A DNA stretch of 64,000 bases from Deinococcus carri (GTDB taxonomy: Bacteria > Deinococcota > Deinococci > Deinococcales > Deinococcaceae): assembly GCF_039545055.1 (NCBI RefSeq), contig NZ_BAABRP010000007.1:1-64000 (forward strand). Direction: 5' to 3'. Below, piece by piece: positions 1-26,682 of this stretch (position 1 is its first letter; every line of letters begins with the position of its first letter). The position numbers were made by a program, and so were the translations under genes. The notes under the pieces were generated by a model. It was not told where the DNA came from, did no database searches, and was given only the letters and a program-made list of their open reading frames with translations.

Positions 1-81
1 CTGGTCAAACTCCATCGGCGTTAGCCCCACCAGCCGCTCAAAGGAACGCGCTCGGGACTTCAGCTTCTCCAGCCGTAACAC
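1..81 (-). CDS. Transposase N-terminus, partial (IS5-like?)
   Basis: Reading leftward from a GTG at 79-81, an open frame of 27 codons runs off the window edge without a stop. It encodes a basic N-terminus containing [20 protein letters not shown], which resembles the start of DDE transposases of the IS5 type found in Deinococcus. A purine-rich GGAG/AGG stretch lies just upstream on the minus strand. Because only the first codons are inside the window, neither the DDE residues nor the far terminal repeat can be seen. Family assignment is by resemblance only. The insertion end should lie between about 82 and 175, directly before the next gene. Confidence 0.55.
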   Translation of the reverse strand, partial: MLRLEKLKSRARSFERLVGLTPMEFDQ

Positions 82-174
82 CCCTGAACCTACCTGCTCC
101 TACCTCTACTGCGCAACGGGTCTTGAGAACAAGGCCTGGCACCCGCTTTGTCCCTCGCCGGGAGCCTGCCGGGC

Positions 175-786
<612 letters not shown>

Positions 787-845
787 AGCGCGGCTCCTGA
801 GCAGCTCAGAACCGGGGCGGTGGGGGAAACCTCGCCGCCCCGCCG

Positions 846-1546
846 CTATTCCGGCCACACCAGCGCCGGGTCCGTCACGTCCGGCCACGCGGCGGGCAGA
901 GATAACCTCCAGCCCTCGCCCACGAGTTCGCTGACCGGCACCACGCCCACGCCGCTGCCGCAGATCCAGGCACGGGTGACGTGGGGCAGCTCGGCCACCG
1001 GGACGGGCCGCTCCTCGAATGCTCTTCCGGTTAGGAAGGCTGCGCGGGTGAGGCCGGGCAGCCCGCCTGCCGGGACGACCAGCCGCCCCCCCAACTCCAG
1101 CAGCGGCGAGGTGCGCCCCCCGTCCACGACCTGCCCGGCGGCGTCCGTCAGCCAGCCTTCAAAGGCCCCGGCAGCAGCCGCTGCCTGCCCGGCCAGGAGG
1201 GACGGCAGATAGTTCCCGGTCTTGTGGGCCGCGAGTTGCGGGTGAACCTGCATGCCCGTAACGCACACGCTCACGCCCCCGGACGGGCGCGGGCCGGGCT
1301 GGATGGGTCGGTGCGACCAGAACACGCCCCCGGCGGTGGCGGTCAGGCGCAGCAGGCCCCAGGGCAGGGGGTCCAGGGCGAGTGGCCCGCCCTCAGGCGT
1401 GGGCAGCCCCAGGAAGGTGCAGGTCCGGGCCAACCGTGCCAAGTGCGCTTCCCACAGCAGCGGCACGCCCCAGCGGGTGCGAACGGTCGTGAAGGCGGTG
1501 GCACCGTGCAGCCAGGCGGAGGCGTCCACCCCGGTCGGCAGCGGCC

Positions 1547-1550
<4 letters not shown>
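846..1550 (-). CDS. pabC: Aminodeoxychorismate lyase (PabC), PLP fold IV
   Basis: 234 aa. Class IV PLP aminotransferase fold. It should eliminate pyruvate from 4-amino-4-deoxychorismate to give p-aminobenzoate in the cytoplasm. The catalytic lysine is K110 in the HKTGNYLPSLLA segment, and the PGLTR motif that holds the PLP phosphate lies near residue 165. Where the family usually has VxEGxxSN, this protein reads VVDGGRTSP, so the conserved Glu is Asp143. The start is a GTG whose GTGA overlaps the TGA of the upstream pabB-pabA gene, with AGGAG just before it, which implies translational coupling. Branched-chain or D-amino-acid aminotransferase is less likely given this neighbour. Confidence 0.85.
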
Positions 1551-3511
<1,961 letters not shown>

Positions 3512-3667
3512 GGGCCGGATTCTAGGGCTGGCGTTCGGGGGCAGGGGTGGTGTTGCTCCATTGTCCTGCTATTGAGACCGGAGGCGAACCAGGGGTGGAA
3601 ATCACCTCCTGATTTATCGTCTCCAAATCCCTACTCCCCGCCCGGATTTGGGGGGTAGACTGGGGGC

Positions 3668-4129
3668 ATGTGGGTGTCGACCAAAGCTCAGTACGGCCTG
3701 CGCGCCCTGATTGAGATCGGGCGGCGGGGTGGGGATGCCGTGCCGCTCAAGGACGTGTCGGAGCGCCAGGGCATCAGCCAGCATTATCTAGAGCAGATCG
3801 CCAGCAACCTGCGCCGGGCGGGCTTCATCAAGAGCGTGCGGGGCGCGCGCGGCGGCTACCGCCTGGCCCGGCCCGCTCAGGCCATCAACGCCTACGAGGT
3901 GGTCACGGCGATGGAGGGCAGCATCGCGCCGGTGTCGTGCGTGGAAGACGACCATGTGTGCGACAAGGGCAACGTCTGCGGCACCCTGGACCTGTGGCAC
4001 CGGGTGGATACGGCGCTGCGCGACGTGCTGGGTGGGACCACCCTGGCCGACCTGATTCTGGAGAGCGAGCGCCAGGAACACAGCCGCCTGGTGCAACTGG
4101 AACCCGTGTTCCCGTCTCCCACGGCCTGA
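3668..4129 (+). CDS. Rrf2-family regulator, IscR-like with Cys triad
   Basis: 153 aa. The N-terminal winged helix begins STKAQYGLRALIEI, and the recognition region SQHYLEQIASNLRRAGFIKSVRG and the RGGYRLARP wing are typical of Rrf2 proteins. Cys91, Cys98 and Cys104 form C-x6-C-x5-C, the spacing of the IscR Fe-S ligand cysteines, so it probably senses an iron-sulfur cluster or redox/NO signal. No isc or suf genes are adjacent; pyrD follows 51 bp downstream. The start is set by TAGACT at 3656-3661, only 6 nt before the ATG, which suggests a leaderless mRNA. IscR itself cannot be distinguished from CymR- or NsrR-like members by context, though three cysteines argue against CymR. Confidence 0.85.
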   Translation: MWVSTKAQYGLRALIEIGRRGGDAVPLKDVSERQGISQHYLEQIASNLRRAGFIKSVRGARGGYRLARPAQAINAYEVVTAMEGSIAPVSCVEDDHVCDKGNVCGTLDLWHRVDTALRDVLGGTTLADLILESERQEHSRLVQLEPVFPSPTA

Positions 4130-4180
4130 ACGCGCGGCCCCGCCGCCCGGCATCCTGGGGGCCGGGTATCCTGGGGGCCG

Positions 4181-5263
4181 ATGTACCGCCGCATAAAGCC
4201 TGCCCTGTTCCGCCTGGATGCGGAGGACGCCCACCACCTCACCCTGCGCGCGCTGGGGGTGGCCTCGCGCCTGCCCGCCTGGCCTGCCCTCGCCCGGACG
4301 CTGACCGCCCCGGCTGACCCGCGCCTCACGCAGACGCTGTGGGGGCGCACCTTCACGTCCCCGGTGGGCCTCGCGGCGGGGCTGGACAAGAACGCGGAGG
4401 CGGTCCCGGCCTTCGGCGCGCTGGGCTTCGGCTTCCTGGAGGTCGGCACGGTGACGCCGTTGGCGCAGGCTGGCAACGAGCGGCCCCGCCTCTTCCGCCT
4501 CCCGCCCGACGAGGCGCTGATCAACCGCATGGGCTTCAACAACGCGGGGGCGGAGGCGCTGCACGCCCGCCTCGCCGCGCTCCCCGCCCGGCCTGCGCCC
4601 GTGTGGGTCAACATCGGGAAGAACAAGGCCACGCCGAACGAGGAGGCGGTGCAGGATTACCTGGGGTGCGTCCGCGCCCTGCAAGACGTGGCCGACGCCT
4701 TCGTGGTCAATGTCAGCAGCCCCAACACGCCCGGCCTGCGCGCCCTGCAAGCGGCAGCGGACCTCGCGGCCCTGGTGCGCGCGGTGCTGGGCGAGGTGGA
4801 GGTGGGCCGCGTCCGCACCCTGAGCCGCCCGCCCGTCCTCGTCAAACTCGCCCCCGACCTGCACCCCGAAGACTTCGAGGCGAGCGTGAACGCGGTGCTG
4901 GCGGCAGGTGCGGACGGCCTCATCATCAGCAACACCACCCTGAGCCGCGAGGGGCTGACCCATCCCCGGCGGGAGGAAGCGGGCGGCCTCAGCGGGCGGC
5001 CCCTCACCCGGCGCAGCACCGACCTCGTCCGCGACGCTTACCGCCTCACGCGGGGGCGCGTGCCCATCGTGGGTGTCGGGGGCATCTTCACTGCCGGGGA
5101 CGCCTACGCCAAGATTCGTGCCGGGGCCGCGCTGACCGAGGTCTACACGGCGCTGATCTATGAAGGCCCCGGCCTGCCCGCCCGCCTGAACCGGGGCCTG
5201 GCCGGGTTACTCGCGCGCGACGGCTTCCGTAACGTGGCGGAGGCGGTGGGGGTGGACGCTTGA
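4181..5263 (+). CDS. pyrD: Dihydroorotate dehydrogenase (quinone), class 2
   Basis: 360 aa, the usual length for membrane-associated class 2 enzymes, with the N-terminal helical extension (MYRRIKPALFRLDAEDAHHL). It oxidises dihydroorotate to orotate with FMN, passing electrons to quinone. Visible motifs are GLAAGLDKN (63-71), INRMGFNN (114-121), NVSSPNTPGLR (177-187) with the catalytic serine of class 2 enzymes, and VGVGGIFTAGDAYAKIRAGA near the C-terminus for FMN phosphate. It is separate from, and points away from, the pyr operon on the other strand, so PyrR control is not evident. TATCCT (4167-4172) lies 8 nt before the ATG. The 13-bp unit ATCCTGGGGGCCG occurs twice in tandem just before the start. 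Confidence 0.95.
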   Translation: MYRRIKPALFRLDAEDAHHLTLRALGVASRLPAWPALARTLTAPADPRLTQTLWGRTFTSPVGLAAGLDKNAEAVPAFGALGFGFLEVGTVTPLAQAGNERPRLFRLPPDEALINRMGFNNAGAEALHARLAALPARPAPVWVNIGKNKATPNEEAVQDYLGCVRALQDVADAFVVNVSSPNTPGLRALQAAADLAALVRAVLGEVEVGRVRTLSRPPVLVKLAPDLHPEDFEASVNAVLAAGADGLIISNTTLSREGLTHPRREEAGGLSGRPLTRRSTDLVRDAYRLTRGRVPIVGVGGIFTAGDAYAKIRAGAALTEVYTALIYEGPGLPARLNRGLAGLLARDGFRNVAEAVGVDA

Positions 5264-5354
5264 TCGGCTGTGTAGGGGATGAGACGTTCTGGGCCGCGGC
5301 CCCCTGGCAGCATGGCGGCGCAGGGCCGTTTCTTACCCCCACAGGAGGCGCAGC

Positions 5355-5528
5355 ATGACCGACCCCGGCGATATGGCGAACACCGACGTTCACGAGCGGG
5401 ACGATTTTCCCGACACCAAGCGGGTCAACCCCGGCGTGGGGGATGAAAAGCTCGAAGAGGCCCTTCAGCGCAACGACAAGGATGAGGGCAAGGCCGCCTC
5501 GCAGAATCCCGACCCGCTCGACCTGTAG
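5355..5528 (+). CDS. Small acidic hydrophilic protein, 57 aa
   Basis: A 57-codon frame (starts MTDPGDMANTDVHERDDFPD, ends QNPDPLDL) with a strong AGGAGG at 5343-5348 seven bases before the ATG. It is rich in Asp, Glu, Lys and Asn, has no hydrophobic segment and looks intrinsically disordered. A strong hairpin follows 15 nt after the stop. The ribosome site, codon bias like its neighbours and the terminator support a real gene. It lies 91 bp after pyrD. No family is recognised; small hydrophilic proteins of this kind are sometimes stress or desiccation related, but nothing here proves it. Confidence 0.65.
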   Translation: MTDPGDMANTDVHERDDFPDTKRVNPGVGDEKLEEALQRNDKDEGKAASQNPDPLDL

Positions 5529-5543
5529 CCCGGAACATATGAA

Positions 5544-5577
5544 AACCCCGGCCGGCCCATTCCTGGGTGGCCGGGTT
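5544..5577. terminator. Hairpin between small ORF and pyrC
   Basis: AACCCCGGCC and GGCCGGGTT pair across a loop of about 15 nt. The hairpin is preceded by an A run for minus-strand reading and followed by TT on the plus strand. It sits between the convergent 57-aa gene and pyrC and probably ends transcription in both directions. Confidence 0.6.
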
Positions 5578-5610
5578 CAGCTCAGGTCGCTGAAGCGGCC
5601 CGCGCCGGGA

Positions 5611-6867
5611 TCATTCTGCCGCCCGCTGGAACGCGACCTTCCCGCCCACCACCGTGAGTAGCGGCCAGCCCCTGAGGGTCTCGCCCGCCCAGGGGCTGAA
5701 TTTCGCCTTGCTCCGGAAGTCGGCTGGGTTCACCTCGCGCCCGGTGTCCAGGTCCAGCACCACCAGGTCGGCGGGGGCACCGGCCTCCAGCGTCGGCTCG
5801 GGCCAGCCCATCACGCGGGCGGGGGCCGCCGTCATCAGGTCCAGCAGCCGCTCCAGCCCCAGCCGCTCGCCAAAGCGCGTCCACATCAGCGGAAAGGCCA
5901 GCTCGATGTACGCGATGCCAAAAGGGGCGTCCAGCAGGTCGCGTTCCTTCTCGGCGCGGGTGTGCGGCGCGTGGTCGGTGGCGAGGCAGTCCACCGTGCC
6001 GTCGAGCAGACCTTCCAGCAGATGGTCGGCGTCCGCCTGCGTCCGCAGGGGCGGCGCGACCTTGTAGAGGGCGTCAAAGGACCGCAGCGCCTCGTCGGTC
6101 AGGGTGAGGTGGTGGGGGCAGACCTCGCAGGTGACGGGCAGGCCGCGCCGTTTGGCCTCGCGCACCAGGTCGAGGGCGCGCGCCGTGGAGAGGTGCTGCA
6201 CGTGCAGCCGCGCCCCGGTCAGCGCAACGATGTCCATGTCACGGGCCACGCGGGCCGCCTCCGCTGCCCAGGGGTTGCCGGGCAGGCCCAGTTCCTCGGA
6301 CACCGGCCCCTCGTTCATCACGCCGTCCGCGCGCAGGGAAGCGTCCTCGGCGTGAACGCTCACGACCATCCCCAGGCTCTGGGCGTATTCCAGCCCCAGC
6401 CGCAGCACGCGGGCATTCTCGTTGGTGCGCCCGTCGTCGGTGAACATGGCCGCGCCGGCGTCCTTCAGAAAGGCGAGTTCGGCGAGCTGCTCGCCCTTCT
6501 GCCCCTGCGTGAGGGCGGCGGCGGGTTTCAGCCGGGCAAAGCCTAAGCCCTCCGCCTTCTCGAGCAGCGCGCGCACGGTGGCCGGGTCGTCCACCACCGG
6601 CGTCGTGTTGGGCATCGAGACGACCGTGCCGTAGCCGCCCGCCGCCGCCGCCGCCAGACCCGAGGCCAGGTCTTCCTTTTCCGTCTGCCCCGGCTCGCGC
6701 AGGTGCGCGTGGAGTTCGATAAGCGCAGGAGCGACGGTGCCGCCCTTGCCGTCCAGCACTTCCCCGAGGTCCCCGAGGTTCCAGCCCTGGATGACGCCGT
6801 TCTCGACGGTGACGGATTCCAGCCGGTTGCTGCCGGGGCGTTTGATGTTGGTGATGGTCAGGGTCAT
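5611..6867 (-). CDS. pyrC: Dihydroorotase
   Basis: 418 aa, class I amidohydrolase that cyclises N-carbamoyl-aspartate to dihydroorotate, the third step of UMP synthesis. Zinc-binding HAHLREPG is at residues 53-60, followed by the substrate-binding MPNTTP near 85-90. Further metal or catalytic residues are in VHAEDASL, HVQHLSTA, CEVCPHHL and TDHAPH. The ATG has AAGGAG upstream and lies 16 bp after the DUF3995-like gene, so it is probably the last gene of the pyrR-pyrB operon. Both zinc-ligand clusters and the Asp of TDHAPH are present, so an active enzyme is expected rather than a PyrC-like structural subunit. Confidence 0.95.
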   Translation of the reverse strand: MTLTITNIKRPGSNRLESVTVENGVIQGWNLGDLGEVLDGKGGTVAPALIELHAHLREPGQTEKEDLASGLAAAAAGGYGTVVSMPNTTPVVDDPATVRALLEKAEGLGFARLKPAAALTQGQKGEQLAELAFLKDAGAAMFTDDGRTNENARVLRLGLEYAQSLGMVVSVHAEDASLRADGVMNEGPVSEELGLPGNPWAAEAARVARDMDIVALTGARLHVQHLSTARALDLVREAKRRGLPVTCEVCPHHLTLTDEALRSFDALYKVAPPLRTQADADHLLEGLLDGTVDCLATDHAPHTRAEKERDLLDAPFGIAYIELAFPLMWTRFGERLGLERLLDLMTAAPARVMGWPEPTLEAGAPADLVVLDLDTGREVNPADFRSKAKFSPWAGETLRGWPLLTVVGGKVAFQRAAE

Positions 6868-6883
6868 AGCCAGCTCCTTGAGG

Positions 6884-7381
6884 TCAATTCTGGTCGAACA
6901 GCGAACGGGATGAAGCGTTGCCCCGCCGTGTCTGGAATAAATGCAGGGTCAGGAAGAGTCCCCAGAGGAAAAAAAGCGGGTCCCAGAGCGCGGCGTGTCC
7001 TGCCAAACTGGCCCGGTCGAAGCTCTCCGTGCGGATCACTCCGGCCAACACGGCCCACGCGGTAAGGGTATTCGCGCCTCCATAGAGGATTAAAAATATG
7101 CCCCCTACCCAGCTGATGCCGCGCCAGAGCCGGGGCCAGGGCAGGCGGCCCCGGGTGTTGAGGAGCGGAATGATGGCCGCCGCCGCCTTGAACAGGGCGA
7201 TGAGCAGAAGCAGCCAGAAAGCCTGCCGGGGGGCCTGCTGGCCCAACTCGACGGCCCATTGCCCCACCGTGTTCAGCAGCCACCGCCCGCCTCCCGCCCA
7301 GTACAGGCTGAACGCCGCGTGGATCAGACCAAGCAGGCAGGCTATCCAGACAAAGGGCGTTGTGCGGACGGTTCTCGTCAC
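6884..7381 (-). CDS. DUF3995-like four-helix membrane protein
   Basis: 165 aa with four predicted transmembrane segments (about 10-32, 52-75, 88-113 and 128-148). The N-terminal IHAAFSLYWAGGGRWLL fits the IHxxWAxGG signature of DUF3995 proteins, whose function is unknown. It starts with GTG, preceded by AGGAGAAAG seven bases upstream. It lies 42 bp after pyrB and 16 bp before pyrC on the same strand, so it should be co-transcribed and under PyrR control. A role in pyrimidine or base transport would be a guess; no known transporter motif is seen. The translated frame is intact and its codon use matches its neighbours. Confidence 0.75.
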   Translation of the reverse strand: MTRTVRTTPFVWIACLLGLIHAAFSLYWAGGGRWLLNTVGQWAVELGQQAPRQAFWLLLLIALFKAAAAIIPLLNTRGRLPWPRLWRGISWVGGIFLILYGGANTLTAWAVLAGVIRTESFDRASLAGHAALWDPLFFLWGLFLTLHLFQTRRGNASSRSLFDQN

Positions 7382-7423
7382 TGACTTTCTCCTGCACTCG
7401 TCTGGCTCAGGGCTTCATCGCCC

Positions 7424-9029
<1,606 letters not shown>

Positions 9030-9162
9030 GCCAAGAAAAGGCCGGGGCATCTGCCCCATACCTGGGGGAGTCTACACGCTCCGGCAGGGCAGGGGAAGGG
9101 CTGGGCGATGACCCTGTGCCCTCCAGGCCACCGCCCGCATACCGCACTTAACGCTCAATGAA

Positions 9163-9192
9163 CTTGACACGATTACACTCAAGGAATACACT
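9163..9192 (+). promoter_or_regulatory. hsp20 promoter with HAIR-like HspR operator
   Basis: TTGACA (9164-9169), a 17-nt spacer and TACACT (9187-9192) form a near-ideal housekeeping promoter. Overlapping it, CTTGACA (9163-9169), 7 nt and ACTCAAG (9177-9183) match the HAIR operator CTTGAGT-N7-ACTCAAG: all seven bases in the right half and five of seven in the left. HspR repression of hsp20 is known in D. radiodurans. The 5' leader would be about 60 nt. Confidence 0.75.
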
Positions 9193-9259
9193 CTGGACAG
9201 TTGAGTGCGGGGCATACCAAGCTGGTTGCGCGGCGCTTCCATCTTCAGGAGGTTTCCCC

Positions 9260-9766
<507 letters not shown>

Positions 9767-9790
9767 ACTTCACTTCTCCTTTCCTCCGCA

Positions 9791-9824
9791 CAGACGCCCC
9801 GGACATGGATTGCCGGGGCGTCTG
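9791..9824. terminator. Bidirectional terminator, hsp20/trhO
   Basis: CAGACGCCCCGG (9791-9802) and CCGGGGCGTCTG (9813-9824) pair over 12 bp with a 10-nt loop. It lies between convergent hsp20 and trhO. T-rich bases follow on the plus strand (TGTATTCG), while the minus side has no long T run. Confidence 0.8.
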
Positions 9825-9868
9825 TGTATTCGTCTGGGCGTATTTGTGTGGGCGTTCCGTCTGTGCGT

Positions 9869-10771
9869 TCAGTCTTCCGCCGCTGCGTCGTACAGGCGCT
9901 GGCGGTCGCGGAAGCTGGCCTTTTGCCGCTCGGTGGTGTGGGCGTGGCAATGCTCGCAGCTCACGCCGCGCTCGAAGTGGGGGTGCCGCGTTTCTTCCGG
10001 CGTCAGCGGCCAGCCGCAGCTCTGGCACATCTCGCTCTCGCCCGGCTCCAGGCCATGCCCGACCGTCACCCGGCCGTCGAACACGAAGCATTCGCCCTCC
10101 CAGCGGCTCTGCTGGGGCGGAATGTCCTCCAGATAGCGCAGGATGCCGCCGCGCAGGTGGTACACGTCCTGAAACCCCATCTGGCGCAGCAGGCTGGTGG
10201 ACTTCTCGCAGCGGATGCCGCCCGTGCAGAACATGGCGACCCGGCGTTCCCGCTGGCCCCCCAGATGCTCCTCCACCCAGGCCGGGAACTCGCGGAAGCT
10301 GTCCAGTTCGGGATTCACCGCGCCCTGGAAGGTGCCCGCCCTCACCTCGTAGCGGTTGCGGGTGTCGATCACCAGCACGTCGGGGTCCGAGAGCAGGGCG
10401 TTCCACTCCTGCGGGTCGAGGTAGTGGCCCACCTGCGCGAGCGGCTTGACCGGCACGCCCAGCGTCACGATTTCCTTTTTCAGCCGCACCTTCAGCCGTT
10501 TGAAGGGCTGCTCTGGGCTGAGCGATTCCTTGTATTCCAGCCCGCCGAAGCCCGCCGCCCGCAGAAAGGCGTGCAGTTCGCTGACGGCCTCCCGCGACCC
10601 TGCCACCGTGCCGTTGATGCCCTCCGGCGCGACGATGAGTGTGCCGCACAGGCCCAGGCGCGTGGCGAGGGCCAGCAGTTCCTCCCGCAGCGCGGCGGGG
10701 TCGGGCAGCGGGAGGAACTGGTAGAGGGCGGCGACGACCCAGGCGGGGGAAGGGGGAGAGCCGGACATCAC
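9869..10771 (-). CDS. trhO: tRNA uridine(34) hydroxylase TrhO (rhodanese fold)
   Basis: 300 aa, YceA/TrhO family, which hydroxylates U34 of some tRNAs using oxygen. The N-terminal acylphosphatase-like domain (VAALYQFLPL to APEGINGTVAGS) precedes a rhodanese domain, about residues 128-225, with the active loop MFCTGGIRCEKS near residue 181. The C-terminus has a Cys pair in CQSCGWPL and a further CEHCHAHT that look like a small zinc module. The gene converges on hsp20, and its start is 84 bp from the divergent ABC-F gene. The annotation rests on the CTGGIRCEK signature, which separates TrhO from plain sulfurtransferases. Confidence 0.88.
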   Translation of the reverse strand: MMSGSPPSPAWVVAALYQFLPLPDPAALREELLALATRLGLCGTLIVAPEGINGTVAGSREAVSELHAFLRAAGFGGLEYKESLSPEQPFKRLKVRLKKEIVTLGVPVKPLAQVGHYLDPQEWNALLSDPDVLVIDTRNRYEVRAGTFQGAVNPELDSFREFPAWVEEHLGGQRERRVAMFCTGGIRCEKSTSLLRQMGFQDVYHLRGGILRYLEDIPPQQSRWEGECFVFDGRVTVGHGLEPGESEMCQSCGWPLTPEETRHPHFERGVSCEHCHAHTTERQKASFRDRQRLYDAAAED

Positions 10772-10855
10772 CGGGGGATGATAGCGGCCCGGTCGCGGCT
10801 GAAGTCTGGCCGGAGCCTCCCTTTGCCCCGCCCGTGCCTGCTACCCTCGCCCCTG

Positions 10856-12930
<2,075 letters not shown>

Positions 12931-12946
<16 letters not shown>

Positions 12947-13034
12947 TGGTGCGTGGTAAGTGGTGAGTGGAAGGAGAATGGCTGAAGCAGAAGCTCCCGC
13001 GCTTTTTCCACTTCCCACTGACCACTTCCCACTC
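12931..13034. repeat. Word-type hairpin repeat after ABC-F gene
   Basis: The left arm repeats GTGGTCAGTG, GTTAGTGGT and AAGTGGTGAGTGG; the right arm answers with CCACTTCCCACTGACCACTT. The core reads GGCTGAAGCAGAAGCT. The left arm supplies the last codons and TAG stop of the ABC-F gene. It has the same architecture as the repeats at 29397 and 43391 but different words. Confidence 0.75.
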
Positions 13035-13053
13035 CCCGCGCGCAGCGCCCCGC

Positions 13054-13059
13054 TATACT
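13054..13059 (+). promoter_or_regulatory. -10 box of leaderless gene
   Basis: TATACT ends 7 nt before ATG 13067. At this distance transcription should start at or next to the ATG, so the mRNA would lack a ribosome-binding site. Confidence 0.7.
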
Positions 13060-13066
13060 CCCCACC

Positions 13067-13519
<453 letters not shown>

Positions 13520-13521
13520 GA

Positions 13522-13617
13522 GCTTCCAGCGGCCAGCTTCCAGCAACCAGCAAGAGAAAGCCCCAGCGCAAGCCGGGGCATTTCTTTTTGGCTGGCCGCT
13601 GGCGGCTGGAAGCTGAC
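13522..13617. repeat. Word-type hairpin repeat enclosing a terminator
   Basis: The left arm (AGCTTCCAGCGGCCAGC, then TTCCAGCAACCAGC) pairs with the right arm (GGCTGGCCGCTGG, CGGCTGGAAGCTG). Inside sits a smaller hairpin, GCCCC (13560-13564) with GGGGC (13575-13579), followed by TTTCTTTTT, a good intrinsic terminator. The element fills the whole gap between two convergent genes. Confidence 0.8.
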
Positions 13618-13619
13618 CG

Positions 13620-24296
<10,677 letters not shown>

Positions 24297-24386
24297 ACCG
24301 CTGGAGGGTCAAAAAAGGCGCTGGGCACGGGGTGGGCGGGCATCCTCCCCAGTGTACCGTTCTGCGGGTGAGCGGCCAGCCGCAGA

Positions 24387-24417
<31 letters not shown>

Positions 24418-24448
24418 TGCCCCGGCCGGACCGGGTACCATGCGCCGC

Positions 24449-24712
<264 letters not shown>

Positions 24713-24778
24713 GGGGGCAGCAGAAGGCAGAAGGGCCGTGAAGCCTTTCACTAACGCCTAACCCCTAATGCCTCTCCC
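24713..24778. repeat. Weak word-type repeat between acyP and FRG gene
   Basis: The gap holds degenerate tandem words: GCAGAAGGCAGAAGG on the left and CTAACGCCTAACCCCTAATGCC on the right. It resembles the repeat family elsewhere in the window, but the arms pair poorly, so membership is uncertain. Confidence 0.35.
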
Positions 24779-25672
<894 letters not shown>

Positions 25673-25868
25673 GCCGTCAGGGTAAGCGCGGGCCAGCGCC
25701 GCGGCGGGAACGGTGAAAGAAAGCTGATGCTTGAGCTTGCGTCCTCCTCCGGCAACTTCGGCTGCCCTGACAAAAGCGCGTGGCCGGCTACTACCCATCC
25801 GTAGGGCGGCGCTCCGTTCGTCCCAGATAAGGTGGCCGAGCCTTTCTAGGTACCGCATACTGAATCTG

Positions 25869-26678
25869 ATGCGCCTGCTCGCCTTTGACCTGGACGATAC
25901 GTTGCTGGACCCACACGGTCAGGTGCCTGAGGCGACGGTGACAGTGCTGGAGGAACTGCGCCGGGCGGGGTGGCTCGTCGCTGTCATCACGGCTCGCTGG
26001 CACTTCCCCGCAGTCCTGGAGGCACGACTGCGGCCAGAAGCTGTCGCCACCAGCAATGGGGCCGCCATCGAGGTGCGTGGGCAGAGGCTGGTGCGGCATA
26101 CCCTCCCCCGGACTGCTGCACAGGCCATTTTGGACGCTTGCCCGGCCGAAGCGAACATCAAGGCCTTCAGTGCGGAGAAGCGCTTCGGGGACGTGAGCTA
26201 CAGCACTCCCGAGCGGCCGGTGTTTTCACTGACCGAGGCGCGGGAGGCGGAACTGGTCAAGCTGCGCGTGGCCCACGAGGCCGCACCGAGCTTGCGGGCA
26301 CAGTTCCAGAACACGCCCGGCCTGTCCATCTCCGGCGGCGAGGGCCAGCGGTATGCGGGGAAGGTGTCGTTTACGCCGGAAGCCGCCCACAAGGGGGAAG
26401 CCCTCCGAACGATTGCGCAAGCTCTGGGCATCCCCCTGGGAGACTGCGTCGCCTTCGGGGACAGCGACAGTGACCTGCCCATGCTGCGCCTGGCCGGTCT
26501 GGGTGTGCAGGTGGGTGACGAGGCCTGCCTGCGGGACGTGCGGGGGCATCAGGTGTGCTGCGCGGTCCGGGGCATGCCGCAATTTCTAAGGGCGTTGGCC
26601 CTGGGCGGCCTGCCCTTGCGCCCTCCTCCCCGTGAAGGCTCCCGCAAGGCAGCGCCCTGCCCCCGCCCCTTAAGGTGA
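25869..26678 (+). CDS. HAD-superfamily (Cof-type) hydrolase
   Basis: 269 aa. Motif I DLDDTLLD gives nucleophile Asp7 and acid/base Asp9. Motif II is likely in VAVITARW, motif III Lys in YAGKVSFTPEAAHKGEAL, and motif IV in CVAFGDSDSDLPMLRLAG. The cap between motifs II and III is of the Cof (C2) type, usual for sugar phosphate phosphatases. Substrate cannot be predicted. CATACT lies 7 nt before ATG 25869, again leaderless. The 196-bp divergent region to the FRG gene holds no recognised operator. The tail after residue about 245 is Pro- and Arg-rich and probably disordered. Confidence 0.82.
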   Translation: MRLLAFDLDDTLLDPHGQVPEATVTVLEELRRAGWLVAVITARWHFPAVLEARLRPEAVATSNGAAIEVRGQRLVRHTLPRTAAQAILDACPAEANIKAFSAEKRFGDVSYSTPERPVFSLTEAREAELVKLRVAHEAAPSLRAQFQNTPGLSISGGEGQRYAGKVSFTPEAAHKGEALRTIAQALGIPLGDCVAFGDSDSDLPMLRLAGLGVQVGDEACLRDVRGHQVCCAVRGMPQFLRALALGGLPLRPPPREGSRKAAPCPRPLR

Positions 26679-26682
26679 CCGC

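Noticed and set aside
9824..10855. N-terminal extension of the ABC-F frame upstream of 10856
   Set aside because: The extra 344 codons are antisense to trhO, and a -10 box and the usual ABC-F start lie at 10856.
25673..25858. N-terminal extension of the FRG protein
   Set aside because: It would start in the divergent promoter region; TACCCT 6 nt before ATG 25672 and the FRG family start favour the shorter form.
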